Assembly: GCA_022828595.1 (NCBI GenBank)
Contig: JAKGHH010000002.1
Coordinates: forward strand, 105,273,254-105,337,253
Source of the DNA: Nelumbo lutea
Taxonomy: Eukaryota; Streptophyta; Magnoliopsida; Proteales; Nelumbonaceae
Direction of reading: 5' to 3'
DNA length: 64,000 bases
Positions 11,301-22,494 of the stretch are shown in pieces. Under the pieces are notes generated by a model. It had not been told where the DNA came from. It ran no database searches and saw only the letters and a program-made list of their open reading frames with translations. The translations under genes and the position numbers were made by a program. The first letter of the stretch is position 1; each line of letters begins with the position of its first letter.

Positions 11301-13140
11301 AAATTTGCACTAATACTTCCAAAAAGAAGTATGCAAGTATGTTAGTTCACTGTAGATCCCCCAAAAAAGTCAACAGCCAAAAAATAAGAAGACAAAAGAC
11401 CATCCTTGAAGTGTAGGTTAACACTCAAGAATGCATACTATCATCTGCCATAAGAATAACGACATATTTGTCTACCCTTGGAAAAGGCTCCTTGACAGTT
11501 AACACTAAGAGATGAGGTTGTCAACCTCTTTAGTTCTCAAGGAGAGAACATTTCAAATGATCATATGCACACTCCCAACTAGATTGATAGGCCTAATGCC
11601 CATTTTGTCCCGTGCTCCTGAGTTACATAAAATGAACAAGAACAAAAGTGGTGTCATTCCCTTTTGATAATTCAACTAGACTGTAACTCTATTAATACTT
11701 TCATTTCCTAGCAACTTTGATTGAAGTATATGCTCCATGCAAAACTATCAGGATCATAAGCATCTCTCTCATATAAATAGCAGCACCTCTACATTCCCTT
11801 CCCCAATGGGTCTCTATAACCACACAACAAGGTCTGCAAAGCATGACTCCATTCAAGGCCCTCAAAGAAGGATATGGGGAAAGGGGGAATAATAGAGACT
11901 TTATACAATCAATAAAGGCGTTCAAAACTAACAATCTCAGACGATAATTCCACTCCATCAGCAACCAATTAGATATCAAATTCTTCCTTCTACCATTTGC
12001 TAGATTGAGGAAAAAAGGTGAATTCCATCCTTCCTTCAAACATCTCATTTCCAATAAGTTTCTTCCCATCCCAAAAACCAATCAAATTCTATATTGATTT
12101 GTCCCATAAACTTCTTGTCTCCCCAAGTAGAGTCCTTCCCATTTCCATCTTATCAAGGGCATCAATTTCTTAGCTATCTTTTCTCCCTAGTCAACCCCAA
12201 AGCCTCCATATTTCACACCTCAGGTTTGGATTAGATGAGTTATACTAATAATTGTTTCAGAATCCAAAACCAGTTGAACCGTCGAACCATTCACCACATC
12301 CTCAGACCACAAACTCTCACATTTCAGATTTTGCCACCATTGCAATGGTCAAAATTTGATCTGGCCAATTCATATAGAGCCACTCCTGGAAAATGCACCT
12401 TCCAATCAATAGAAAATTGAAATTAATCAAATTCACAAAAGCTCAGGCTTTTCTACAAACTGGACCAAGTGAAAGTAGCATAGAGAAGCCCAGGGTTTTT
12501 CAACTTGCAAACAGATTGAGCTTCCTCGTGTTACGGTTCTCTTCTGCCTAAAAAACTCTAATTGAACAATGAAATGTTTCCTTTCTTTGCAATGGTGGCA
12601 TTGAATCATGGAATTACATTATTTACTATTTTCTTAATTTCTAAAACAATGAAAAAAAATACAACAAACGAATCCTATTGTTCTGTTGTGGAGAAATCAT
12701 GTCTGCTCTAAATTCAGAAGTAATGGACTTTTCCCCTATTCCATCTTTGTCTAGTGTTTTCATTTTTTTTTTCTATGTTGATTTTTCTTTTCCCCCCTTT
12801 CTTCTCTCTTTCTGTATTTCAGAAAATTGTCGAAGCAGGTAATCGATGCCATACAAGAGCATGTAATAGTAGATGAGAAATAAGTTAAGGTTCAACACTT
12901 TTAAGAAACAATGTCATAAGGCTGAATTCATCCAAAAAAATATATATCATAAGGCCGAATGCTATAATCAGCTAAGATACAAGATGGACCACAATTTTTG
13001 TGGAACTACTAATTATGGATTATGACTTTATTATAAATATAGCTAATGGATTGTCATGCCATTTCAACAATTTTGATGTGTAAGCAAAACCTTTTTTCTA
13101 TCATAATTTTTTCTTAGATGGACTGCATGATTGAGAGAAG
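11301..13140. other. No confident gene; possible further LINE decay
   Basis: A minus-strand frame at 11701-12081 has no firm domain match, although its position suggests degraded LINE sequence upstream of the ORF1 pieces. The rest is AT-rich and unassigned. Confidence 0.4.
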
Positions 13141-13149
13141 AAATGGGCT

Positions 13150-13570
13150 AAAAAGAAAGCCAATTCCTAAGATAATGGACCTTACAGCCCATACTTGCAG
13201 CAAACATGCAAGACAGCCCATGAACTGGGCCCATTGTAGAAATTTCGGCCAGCTCACATAAAGCCCACAGGGATTCTCTCAATCAAATTAATTAAGGGTT
13301 TGATTTAATATCAAATCAATCCAAGATTTGATAGAGATTAAGCAAATCTTTTAGGTTTCAATTTCTCTCCTTTATTAGCATTTTTTTCTTTGTTTAATTA
13401 CATTCATTAGGAAAACTGATAAGAAAATGCATTTGTTAGGAAGATGATTATCTTGTAGATCCCAAAGGGAGTTACAAGATCATTGCAAAGACTTTTGAGA
13501 ATTAATGAATGGATGAATGAAAATTGAAATGTTCTTGCAATTTTTGATTTGGTATCAACTCCAACCATGA
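13150..13570 (+). mobile_element. Possible LTR 3' end with degenerate primer-binding site
   Basis: The segment ends in GAATGAAAATTGAAATG...TTTTTGATTTGGTATCAACTCC. TTTGGTATCA resembles the initiator-Met-tRNA primer site (TGGTATCAGAGC) that follows the 5' LTR in plant LTR retrotransposons, and the preceding text resembles a U5 region. No second LTR or coding region was found. Confidence 0.3.
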
Positions 13571-13594
13571 AGGTGTGACTCCAAGAGAAACTTA

Positions 13595-13980
13595 ATGATG
13601 CTGACTCTATCAGACTTATTTATCCTTGTAACAAGTACTTCATTGATGTATGCTACATATTGGTTGAATCTGTCATTTGCCCCAAATCTTCTTTTACTTT
13701 TTCATGTTTTGGCCCAGCTTTTTTTTTTCCACTGTAGACTTATCCTTATATTTCTCTTTATTTCTTCTCTGTTTTCTCACTTGTTTCCTTTTTCTTCTTT
13801 ACTTCTTTGCTTTTTTTATCTTTTTTCACTTTTCTTGGACATCAGAGACTACATCTTTAATTTTCCAAGTCCTAACAACCCCTCCAGACCTTTACCAGCC
13901 TTTTGTTTCACTTAACCACCCTGTAGGCCACACTTGAAACCCCTTTTTACCAACTTATTAGTTCTGTTTTCACTTGTTTT
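13595..13980. other. T-rich spacer
   Basis: Poly-pyrimidine sequence. The open frames are Phe/Leu-rich low complexity and are not called. Confidence 0.5.
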
Positions 13981-13984
13981 TATT

Positions 13985-14242
13985 GGTTATCTTTTTGAGA
14001 AAAGATGACTTGTATTAAACCAGAGGAAGGGAGTACATGAGAGGATAGACAAGCCTCAACAAAAACAAGAGGATAGAGGAAAGATACGCTAATAAGGCAT
14101 TATATTTGCACTATACAAAAAGTCACTTCCCAAACCAGATTTTGCTAACCCATCAGCCAGTTGGTTGAGGTTCCTTGGGATCCATCTAAAATTGCATAAC
14201 ATGGAAGAGGAGATTACATAAATTTCATGCAGGAAATGGAAA
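13985..14242 (-). mobile_element. Minus-strand LINE 3' part, left half of a split copy
   Basis: On the minus strand this encodes the C-terminal end of LINE RNase H (FRWIPRNLNQLADGLAKSG) followed by a 3' UTR similar to that of the LINE ending at 20652. It joins in order and in sense with 18311-18730 (ending ..PWRLSSF); the plus-strand LINE lies between them. TGGAAA to the left and GAAACTGG to the right mark the junction. Confidence 0.75.
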
Positions 14243-14306
14243 TGAGATTGGGTCGGGAAAAATAAAAAAAAAAAGAGGTGGATAAGAAAAGAAGAATCAT
14301 CAGAAT

Positions 14307-15250
14307 GTGATAAGAAAAGAGAGACCGGTTATAGTCATGATACAAGAGACAAAGCTTTCAGATTTGGACAGAAGGTGGATAAGAAGTATCTGGAGTGGCA
14401 AGGGTCTAAGTTGGTCCTTTGCCCCGTCATGGGGTGCCTTGGGTGGGATCCTTACAATGTGGAAGAATGAGGAAGTTGATCAAGAGGAATTGATAGGGCA
14501 ATACTCAGTATCAATAAAAGCCAAGAGGATGAGTGATGGAAGGGAGTGGGTGTTGACTAATGTGTATAGGCCGAATTCATATTGAGAGAGGAACACATTC
14601 TGGGAAGAGATAGCTGCAGTCAGAGGCATTTGGGAGGGGATTTCAATGTAATAAGATATACAAATGAGACAAACAACCCCAACCAGCCCTTAACAACTAG
14701 TATGAGACACTTCAATTCCTTGATTGAGTCCCTAGAACTAAAAGAACCTACCTTGTTACAGGCCTCTTTCACCTGGTCAAATCTCCAAGAAAATCAAGTG
14801 TGCTCAAAACTGGACAGATTCCTTTTCTCTGTTGATCGGGAAGAGTTGTGGGGAACATTGACACCAAAAGCCCTACCTAGAGTGACATCTGATCATTGCC
14901 CCTTAAGCCTCTACCAAGAAAATCTTATTAGAGGCCCCACACCTTTAAGATTTGAAAACATGTGGCTAGAAGTTCCAAATTTTTTGCAAAAGGTAAAAGA
15001 ATGGTGGTTAGAAGGTGGGATAAGGGCTAGAGATAAAGTGGTGAGGTTCTCCCAGAAACTGAAAAGATTGAAGGAAAAGATCAAGGAGTGGAACAAAGAG
15101 GAATTTGGAAAATTTGAGGTCATAAAGGAGGAATTAGCCAGGAAAATAGAGGAAGTGGACCAAAAGGAGGTCCGGAAAGAGTGTGGGTTGGAGGATAGAG
15201 TAGAAAGATGGAACTCAAAAGTGCAATTGGAAGAGATCCTAAGAAAATAA
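14307..15250 (+). pseudogene. LINE endonuclease domain and linker
   Basis: Two frames joined by a frameshift near 14585. The first (14307-14585) gives VIVMIQETKL and SWGALGGILTMW. The second (14582-15250) gives [10 protein letters not shown] (catalytic GDFN), FTWSN, SKLDRFLFS and VTSDHCPL (catalytic SDH). These are the conserved blocks of the exonuclease-endonuclease-phosphatase fold that nicks target DNA. The lysine/glutamate-rich helical linker follows before the reverse transcriptase. Confidence 0.85.
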
Positions 15251-15292
15251 GAGATTTCTTGGAGGCAAAAAGAGGAAACTGAAAGATGCTTC

Positions 15293-16685
15293 GTGGATTT
15301 ACAGTGGGACAGAGTGCCAGAATCTAAAGTTAACCTCCTAGAAAGAGCTTTTATTATTGAGGAGATACATGAAGCAATATTCTCGATGGATAGATCTAAA
15401 GCTCCGGGGTCGGATGGATTTTCAATGGCTTTCTATCAGGATTGTTGGGAAATCTTGAAATATGAATTAATTGATGTATTTGTGGAGTTTTATCAAAAGG
15501 GAAATTATCACCTAGAGCAAATGCAACTTTTATTGCTTTAGTGCCAAAAAAGGAGGCCAAAACCCCTAAGAATTACAGGCCGATAAGTCTAGTGGGTAGC
15601 TTGTATAAAATCATTGCAAAAGCACTAGTTGGTAGGTTGAAGACTGTATTGCCCTATGTTATCTCTTAGAGCCAATGAGCTTTTGTAGAAGGGGGACAAA
15701 TTGTGGATCAAATCTTAGTGGCAAATGAGTGTGTGGCAGCTAAGAGAAAACAAGGTGTCAAAGGTTTGATTTGTAAATTGGACCTGGAAAAATCTTATGA
15801 TATGGTGGATTGGTCCTTCTTGTTGAATTTAATGGAAAAGATGGGGCTAGGTGAAAGAGAGGATGTGGATTAAAGAATGTATTAGCTCAGCACATTTTTC
15901 TATTCTGATACATGGGGTAGCAAAGGATTTCTTCCAGGCTAAAAAAGGACTAAGACAGGGTGATCCCTTATCCCCATTCTTATTCACCTTTGTGGCTGAG
16001 GTTTTGAGTAGACAAATCACCAAGGCTGATCAAGAAAACCAGTTTAAAGGTTGGAGGATGGGTAGATCAGAAGTGGTGGTGTCACATTTGCAATTTGCTT
16101 ATGACATAATCATTTTCTGTGAAAGTTGTGATGAATCCAATGTAAGGAATCTGAAAAGATTGGTGAATGAATTTCAACAGGTCTCCAAACTGAAAGTCAA
16201 TTGGGAAAAAAGTTGTGTAACTAAGGAATCTGAAAAGATTGGTGAATGAATTTCAACAGGTCTCCAAACTGAAAGTCAATTGGGAAAAAAGTTGTGTAAC
16301 TAGAATCAACATTGAAGGGGGGGACCTCCAAGCCATGGCGAATTTGCTAGGTTGTGAAGTGAAAAATTGGCCTTTGGAATACTTTGGTATGCCCTTGGGT
16401 GGGAATCCAAAAGCTGAAAGCTTCTAAAAACTGATGGTAGAGAGGTTCATAAAGAAGTTGGCAATGTAGAAGAGAAATTATATATCCTTGGGGGGAAGAA
16501 TCACCTTGATAAAATCAACCCTAGCAAACCTACCCACTTATTTCCTCTCCACCTTTAAGATCCTGGTGAAAATAGCTAGGAAGTTGGAGAAGATTATGAG
16601 GGACTTTTTGTGGGAACCAGGTGATGAAAAGAAAGATCATTTAGTGAAGTGGGAGCAAGTTTGTTACTGTAAGGAGCGGGGTTGA
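15293..16685 (+). pseudogene. LINE reverse transcriptase, catalytic motif mutated
   Basis: Blocks in order across three frames: AIFSMDRSKAPGSDGFSMAFYQ (15380-15435), VPKKE..KNYRPISLVGSLYKIIAKAL (15540-15630), CKLDLEKSYDMVDW (about 15772-15812), KKGLRQGDPLSPFLF (about 15940-15987) and LQFAYDIIIFC (about 16088-16120). The last should read FADD; the first catalytic aspartate is tyrosine (codon 16100-16102, TAT). The frame is also broken by stops, so the enzyme is dead. The continuation to the [18 protein letters not shown] block lies at 16488-16685. Confidence 0.9.
16143..16300 (+). repeat. Perfect 79-bp tandem duplication inside the LINE
   Basis: Bases 16143-16221 are repeated without mismatch at 16222-16300. 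The duplicated piece encodes NLKRLVNEFQQVSKLKVNWE and neighbouring residues. Because 79 is not a multiple of three, the second copy shifts frame. Absence of mismatches implies that this duplication is younger than most of the other damage. Confidence 0.95.
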
Positions 16686-16915
16686 TTAGGTATAGGGAAC
16701 CTATTAAAGAAAAACAAGGCCCTTCTAGGGAAATGGCTGTGGAGATTCCCTTGTGAAGAAGAAAAGTTGTGGCACAGGTTCATTAAAAGCTTACATGGAG
16801 AAGCAGATAACGGTTGGGATGCAAAACTAGCCCCCAATGCAGCTCCATTTTCTCCCTGGAAGGCAATCTTTGAGGTATATCCAAACTTTCTTCAATTTAT
16901 CAGGTTTGATGTTGG

Positions 16916-17641
16916 TTGTGGCAACAAAGCTTTATTCTGGGAAGACCTTTGGGTTGGGATGTGCCTCTTATGATCAAATTCCCAAACCTCTACTCCTTAT
17001 CAAACCATAAAAACAAACCTGTTGCTAGGTTTGGTGTGCTTTCAGATTCAGGGATCTCTTGGGACTTAGGTTTCAGAAGAGAGTTGAGGGAAAATGAGTG
17101 TAAGTCTCTAGTGCTTTTGATTTCAACACTTGAGAGGGTCTACTTGGACCAATCTATAGCTGATTGTAGAGTTTGGTCCCCAACTTCTGATGGTTTATTT
17201 TCTTGTGCATCTTTCTTTGGTTTGCTCACTCACATTGATCCTCTGGGGGTGATCTTCCCAATGAGAGAAATCTGGTCTAAACCGATCCCTCCAAAAGTAC
17301 AAGCTTTCTGTTGGGAAGTGTTACAGAAAAGGAGGCCAAACAATTGCCTCTCTCCTCATGTGTGTGTCCTTTGTTTGGGATGTGGTGAAACCCTAACCCA
17401 CTTACTTTTATCTTGCTCTTTTGCTTCTGGTATTTGGAACGTTGTTTGTTCTCTCTTTGGATGCAAATGGGTTCCTCCACAGGATGTGGTAAGTCTATTC
17501 AGCCCCTTTTTTCCTGTGTCAACAGAAAAGAGAAAAGTGCTTATGGAAGGCAGTAAGAGCAGCTACAATATGGACTATATGGGAGGAAAGAAACCTAAGA
17601 ATCTTTTCTGGAAAAAGCAAAACAAAGGAGGAAGTTATTGA
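16916..17641 (+). pseudogene. LINE zf-RVT region
   Basis: The frame contains PPKVQAFCWEVLQKRRPNN followed by CVLCLGCGETLTHLLLSC and GIWN, the zinc-binding domain (CxxC..HLLxxC) downstream of plant LINE reverse transcriptase. Confidence 0.8.
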
Positions 17642-17744
17642 AGCCATAAAAATCAGAACTGCACATTGGTGAAGGCCATGGAGATATTCAGAAAGTACTC
17701 CACGAATGAGATCCTAAGAAATTGAGCTGAAGTAGCACAAACAG

Positions 17745-18155
17745 ATGTACCCAAAGTACTTAAGTATGGAATGGAAGCCACCAGCACTAAACAAACTAAA
17801 ACTGAACTTTGATGGGAGTTCTCTTGGCAACCCAGGAAGGGCAGGCATAGGGGGTGTGTTTAGAAATCATCTGGATGTGGTGGTGGCACTCTACTCAGGA
17901 CCAATAGGTTTTGGTGACTCAATACAGGCTGAATCTCTAACCCTACTTCAAGGTCTAAAGATGGCTAAGCAGATAGGAACAACAGACTTGGAAATAGAAG
18001 GAGACTCACTATTGGTCATATCTTGGGCCAAAAACATCGCATCAGTACCTTGGAAGCTCAAATTTATCTTCAAAGAAATTGACACACTTGCAAGGAAGTT
18101 CAACTCTCAGTTTGGTTGGGTCAAACGGGATGCAAATGGGATGGCAGATACCTAG
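17745..18155 (+). pseudogene. LINE RNase H domain
   Basis: LKLNFDGSSLGNPG (first Asp), IQAESLTLLQGL (Glu), LEIEGDSLLVISW (Asp) and VKRDANGMADT (last Asp) follow the type I RNase H pattern found at the end of plant LINE ORF2. A stop truncates the last few residues. Confidence 0.85.
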
Positions 18156-18310
18156 CAAAAACATCGCATCTAACCCTCTCAGTTTGTACTGGGCAGAATT
18201 GCAACTAATTGCTGGAAATTGCAGTTTGTCCCTCTGCAATCTTTATCTATTGTAACTAAATTTCTCTATTATTAATGAAAGCATTTTTCTGATCAAAAAA
18301 AAAAAAAAAA

Positions 18311-18729
18311 GAAACTGGATAATCTCCAAGGTCCTGAACCCTGCTCTTTGGCCCATTTAATGGCATTTCTTGAATCACCATCCACAGTAAAGGAACTGAA
18401 CCAAAGTTCCTTAAGCAATTCTTAACCCTTGTAAGAAAGCACAAATTTCAGCTCCTGAAGCATCCTAAGCTGTTGTCCATCCACTAGAGGTCCAGCATAA
18501 GTCCCCACTAGAGATGTAAAACAGGACCCCCAATGCCAGCATCTACGTGGGAATTAAGATCTTTTTTGAAACTTCTATCAAATTGGAGGATGAGGTCACT
18601 CTCCTGTCTTGGGAGGAGATTATAAGTAAGGAGATCAACAGGAGAAGTTTGTAAGTAATCCAACCAGCATCCATGTAGGTCCCCAATATTAACTCCAGTA
18701 AAAATCTTGTTAGTGCTCATCTCAGAGGA
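18311..18729 (-). mobile_element. Minus-strand LINE, right half of the split copy
   Basis: On the minus strand it encodes part of an RNase H domain ending GSGPWRLSSF-like, which continues in sense at 14242 and below. It is cut on the right by the poly-T start of another minus-strand LINE at 18730. Confidence 0.65.
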
Positions 18730-20290
18730 TTTTTTTTTTTTTTGATAAGTAAAAGATCATTAAAATTCATTGAAATCAATAAAGATAGCACCGTTACAAG
18801 CATCCCAAAAGGAAGTGTGAGATGCTGCCTCACTATTAAATCAGAGATAGCACAGTAATTACAATTGTGCCCAATACAACTGATGCCTAATTACCCCTTG
18901 CGTGGCTAATGAATCAGCCAATGCATTAGCCTCCCTCCCTACTCATTGTATACTTAGACTCATCTGCCGTGTTAACCACTGGAACTTCTTCATTTCATTT
19001 CTATAACACCAAATCACTGAGTCCGGATCTCTTAGCCAACCTACGACCACCTTGGAGTCCCCTTCAATCACCAGGTTCTCCAAGTTCATCTCTTTTGCAA
19101 TCTGAACACCTTGTAAAACTGCAAACAGTTCAGCCTTTAAAGAGTCTCCAATCTCCACCGGTCCTGAATAAAGTGCTCATCCAAGAGTTAAGCATGGTTA
19201 CCACTCGGATTTTAAGATTACTCAAAGAAGAGGCTTTATTATCAAAAATTCAATTATTTCTTTCTTCCAGAATTCCCCACATGACTGCATGAGTTATAGT
19301 TCTCCAAAAGTGTCTGTCTCACTGATTAATGAACTCAACAACACAATTTGGAGGGTCCCAGCTGTAACTGCCCTCAAAAATCAAGTCCAAGAAGTATTGC
19401 CACAAACTTCTAGCCACATGGCAATTGATGAACAGGTGGCCACTGAACTCCCCAGTACTTAGACACATAAAGTAAGCATATGGAGAGAGGAAAAGTCTCC
19501 CTTTTTTTCTGGAGAATGTCATAAGTATTCAGCCTTCTTGGTGGTAAAGGTGTCATTTAGGGTTAGGGACTAGGATTAGTTTGTCCAGAAAGGAATTAGA
19601 AATAAAGACCTCCGAGAGCTAGGAGATGAGGGAGGAAGCTTTGTCAATCTCTGAGTCTTTTAGGGCTCTTCTAAAGTTGAAATTATAGGACAGGTTATGG
19701 TTATCACGAAAAACTATGGTAGAGACTAGGACTTGTTTGTCTTGAACTAACCTGTAGAGAGAAGGAAAGGCTTCACCCACAGATCAGTCAAGAACCCTGA
19801 TTTGGTAACCAGTACCTAGGTTGAACCCTAGGAAGGGAGAAAAGGAGTCCAAGGTTTGAAGAATACCTTTCCAGGTGTTTGCTGCTGAGAAATCAGGTAA
19901 GGGCTCGTTGCTGCCCCCTCCAAAGCTTTGCCGGTCATATTTGTTTGAGATAGTTGAGGCCCACATAGAGTTCTGCTCCTTGAACCTCCAAAGCCACTTC
20001 CCGAGGAGAGCTTGATTCCCTTCATCTAAGTGCACCAGACCAAGACCTCCTTTCTCCTTAGGATTACAAACAATTCTCCAACTCACCTAGTGATCCCTCT
20101 TCTCTCCTCCCCCATCCCACAAAATAAATTCCATTGCACTTTTTCCAATTTATTCCATTACAATTTTTATTGGTTACCAAAACTCTCTTAAGTTCTGCCT
20201 GGCATATTTTGTTAGGTAACCTCAAGATGATGAGGGCTTTATAACCTGTTTCCAGCTTGCTTAGAGCCCATTTCAGTCACCTAATAAGCT
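18730..20290 (-). mobile_element. Minus-strand LINE 3' part
   Basis: The poly-T run at 18730-18743 is the poly-A tail of a minus-strand LINE. Reading leftwards from 20290: end of the RT region, a GGLGLVHLDEGNQALLGKWLWRF block (20086-19784), zf-RVT HLFINCHVARSLW (about 19450-19400), RNase H LKAELFAVLQGVQIA..LVIEGDSKVVVGW (19158-18943) and 3' UTR. The copy is 5'-truncated. Confidence 0.8.
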
Positions 20291-20651
20291 GCTGTTTGGG
20301 TGGGTAATGTGTCATATATATTTAGTTTTTTTTAGGTTTTTTTTTTTTAAGATTCCAACAAAATTCTTTAGGAGTTTGTGACTTCATAAGCCATATTCTA
20401 CCAATTATGATTTCTTGACCATTATCAGTCATGACAAGTAACAAGCTTATAAATGCACACCAACCACATGGAGTCTTCAGTCTTCACTAGATGGTGAGCC
20501 TCAGGATATCTTTTTACCAGTAAAGAGTGCACATCGCTAGCTAAGACAGAAAGAAGAATGACCGTATTGCCTAAAACAATAGCAAAACAGAAAAAGGACC
20601 TCAAGAATCAAATTAAAAGAGAAACAACATATTAAAAACCCATTCCCACGG
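20291..20651. other. Spacer, nothing recognised
   Basis: AT-rich sequence between two minus-strand LINE fragments; no supported signal. Confidence 0.5.
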
Positions 20652-21540
20652 TTTTTTTTTTTTTTGAGAAAGAAGTTACTAAATTTATTAAAAGCAAGAT
20701 TACATGAGATAATGTACAACTAGAGCACAGACAGCTTAGGAAAACATATGCAGATTTTTCCAGTTGATCAGCTAGAGAATTTAGTTCCCTAGGAACCCAA
20801 TTAAGGTTGACATGCAAGGAACCCAAGATGTCTCTGGCCTCTGTCAGATAGTGGGCTAACCTCCAAGGACCTCCATCCTTCTCTCCTAACCATTTTATTG
20901 TGTTTGCAGAGTTCTGTCTTTTGCAATTCAGAGACCTGTGAGGACAGATAGAATTTCAGCCTTTGTTGAGTGAGATGTCCCTATCAGACCACTATAACCC
21001 CACCAAATTCCGACATCCCTCCTCTTGAACACACCACCAACCCCTGCTGAACCGGGGTTACCGTTACCCATGGCACTACCATCAAAATTTACTTTCATCT
21101 CCAACGCTTCTGGAACAGCTTCTGCTAATACTTAGCGGCCTGGGAGATGAATGCAGGATCTCTAAGAAGTTCCTTTGAAGATCACCCATCAAGATGCCTT
21201 TGAACTCAGAGGAAGTTAACACCCATTGATTACACAAGTAGATTAGGTAAGAGAGCAAATCATCAAAGGATTTAGCTTTATCTTCAAAATTACAATTATT
21301 TCTTTTAATCCACACTCCCCACATAAGAGCTTGAGCTACTGAGAAGTGAGAACCAGTAAGTTTTTCCCCTTCTTCCAAGACCTCTTCCTTGCCATTGCCA
21401 AGAGACTCCTCAATATGTTCAGGAAAAGCCCATCTGTAACCAGAAAATTTGAGGAAGTGGTGCCAAATCTTTCTTGTTTCAGAACCATTCCCAAGGAATA
21501 TTATTCACCAAAATAGATAAGTTCTCCCTACCCAAAGAAT
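20652..21540 (-). mobile_element. Minus-strand LINE 3' part
   Basis: Poly-T at 20652-20665 marks the tail. The minus frame gives the zf-RVT to RNase H linker (AQALMWGVWIKRNNCNFEDK, 21378-21082) and the RNase H end (NLNWVPRELNSLADQLEKS, about 20815-20755). Stops interrupt the RNase H core. Confidence 0.75.
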
Positions 21541-21649
21541 CTGTGCTAGATAATTACATGATCTTGGTGTCCACCTGAAAGATATGTTCACTCTAGATGC
21601 CAAAGATCTAGCTTCTCTAATGAAATGCAGAAATCATTGCCACCATGGA

Positions 21650-21968
21650 CCATAGTAGAGCTGCATCAACTAATCAATAATAAGAGCAGAAATCTCAGCT
21701 CTAGGAAGTCTGCTAATGAAAAAATATTGTTCAACCGGCCAGTACAAGGTTAGGAAATTCAGCTGCAGTGGGTAAAGAGAAGTGCCAACTCCTTTGTGGA
21801 TACTCTTGCTAAGCAAGGGGTGGGAAAGGAACAAATGTTCTGGCTATGTTGTAATCTTGTTTTTTGTTTTTTCCCTAGGGGAGGGTTAAGAGAGTTTACC
21901 TCTCCCTTGATTTCCTTGTACTCCTTTTTTCTTAATGAAAATTTTCTGTTACTGATTCAAAAAAAAAA
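21650..21968 (+). mobile_element. Plus-strand LINE 3' tail
   Basis: LQWVKRSANSFVDTLAKQGV (about 21760-21820), the last RNase H motif, is followed by a LINE 3' UTR (CCTTGTACTCC..TTAATGAAAATTTTCTG) and a poly-A run (about 21959-21968). Everything upstream is lost. Confidence 0.65.
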
Positions 21969-22004
21969 CAGCTCAGATCTAACGGAGTACCTGAAAAGAT
22001 CAGT

Positions 22005-22190
22005 CCAGCCAATGACCCAATAGTTTGGATGATCACCTGACACCCCTCTAAAAGAGGAGGTGCAGGGTCAAATCCATGTATCTGCAGACTCGCCATGGTA
22101 AGGTCAGTCAACCTCATGTGCACAGTGCTCTGTCCCCACCCTATAACCCCCCCCCCCCATGTGCTATGTAATGCCAAAAAGAAAGAAACA
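22005..22190 (+). mobile_element. SINE-like element with B box
   Basis: A B-box-like GGGTCAAATCC lies at 22065-22075, preceded at tRNA-like distance by TAGTTTGGATGA (22021-22032), a weak A box. A C-run and an A-rich end (about 22175-22200) follow. This resembles a tRNA-derived SINE; the tail and target duplications were not resolved. Confidence 0.35.
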
Positions 22191-22494
22191 AAGAAAAGAT
22201 CAATCTAGATTAAAAGAAAATGATTTGAGCCTCAGGTGTGGTCTCTCAGTCAATCAGGGTGTTTACTTGTAAATCTTTCTTTTCTTCTCTTGTCGCCACT
22301 TCCTCTTCCTCTTCCTCTTCCTTTCCTGTGAAAGAAGTGCCAAGTGTCCCTATCCCCCCAAATGTAGAAAGCTTATCAAGGTGCATCAATACATGTGATT
22401 TGTTGTAAAAGAAAAGACCAAATTGGATCTTGTCTCCCACTGGTGCATGTTGAGTAAGTTGAATAGTGACACTACTTACCACCTCTTAACCTCA

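Larger units (their letters stand above)
14243..18310 (+). mobile_element. Plus-strand LINE, near-complete ORF2, disabled
   Basis: A 4.07 kb L1-type plant LINE lacking ORF1 and the first few residues of ORF2. Domain order on the plus strand: EEP endonuclease (about 14307-15000), linker, reverse transcriptase (about 15293-16685), zf-RVT (about 17200-17480), RNase H (about 17780-18155), 3' UTR, and a poly-A tail (about 18296-18310). It is inserted in a minus-strand LINE with GAAA on both sides (14239-14242, 18311-18314). Frameshifts and stops (for example near 14585, 15540, 15669 and 15850) and a 79-bp internal duplication make it inactive. Confidence 0.9.

Noticed and set aside
13595..13937. 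Hydrophobic plus-strand frames that could look like a membrane protein
   Set aside because: They arise from a T-rich stretch (Phe/Leu/Ser low complexity) read in two frames.
22246..22482. 78-codon frame with a Glu-run
   Set aside because: Caused by a CTTCCT microsatellite; no domain.
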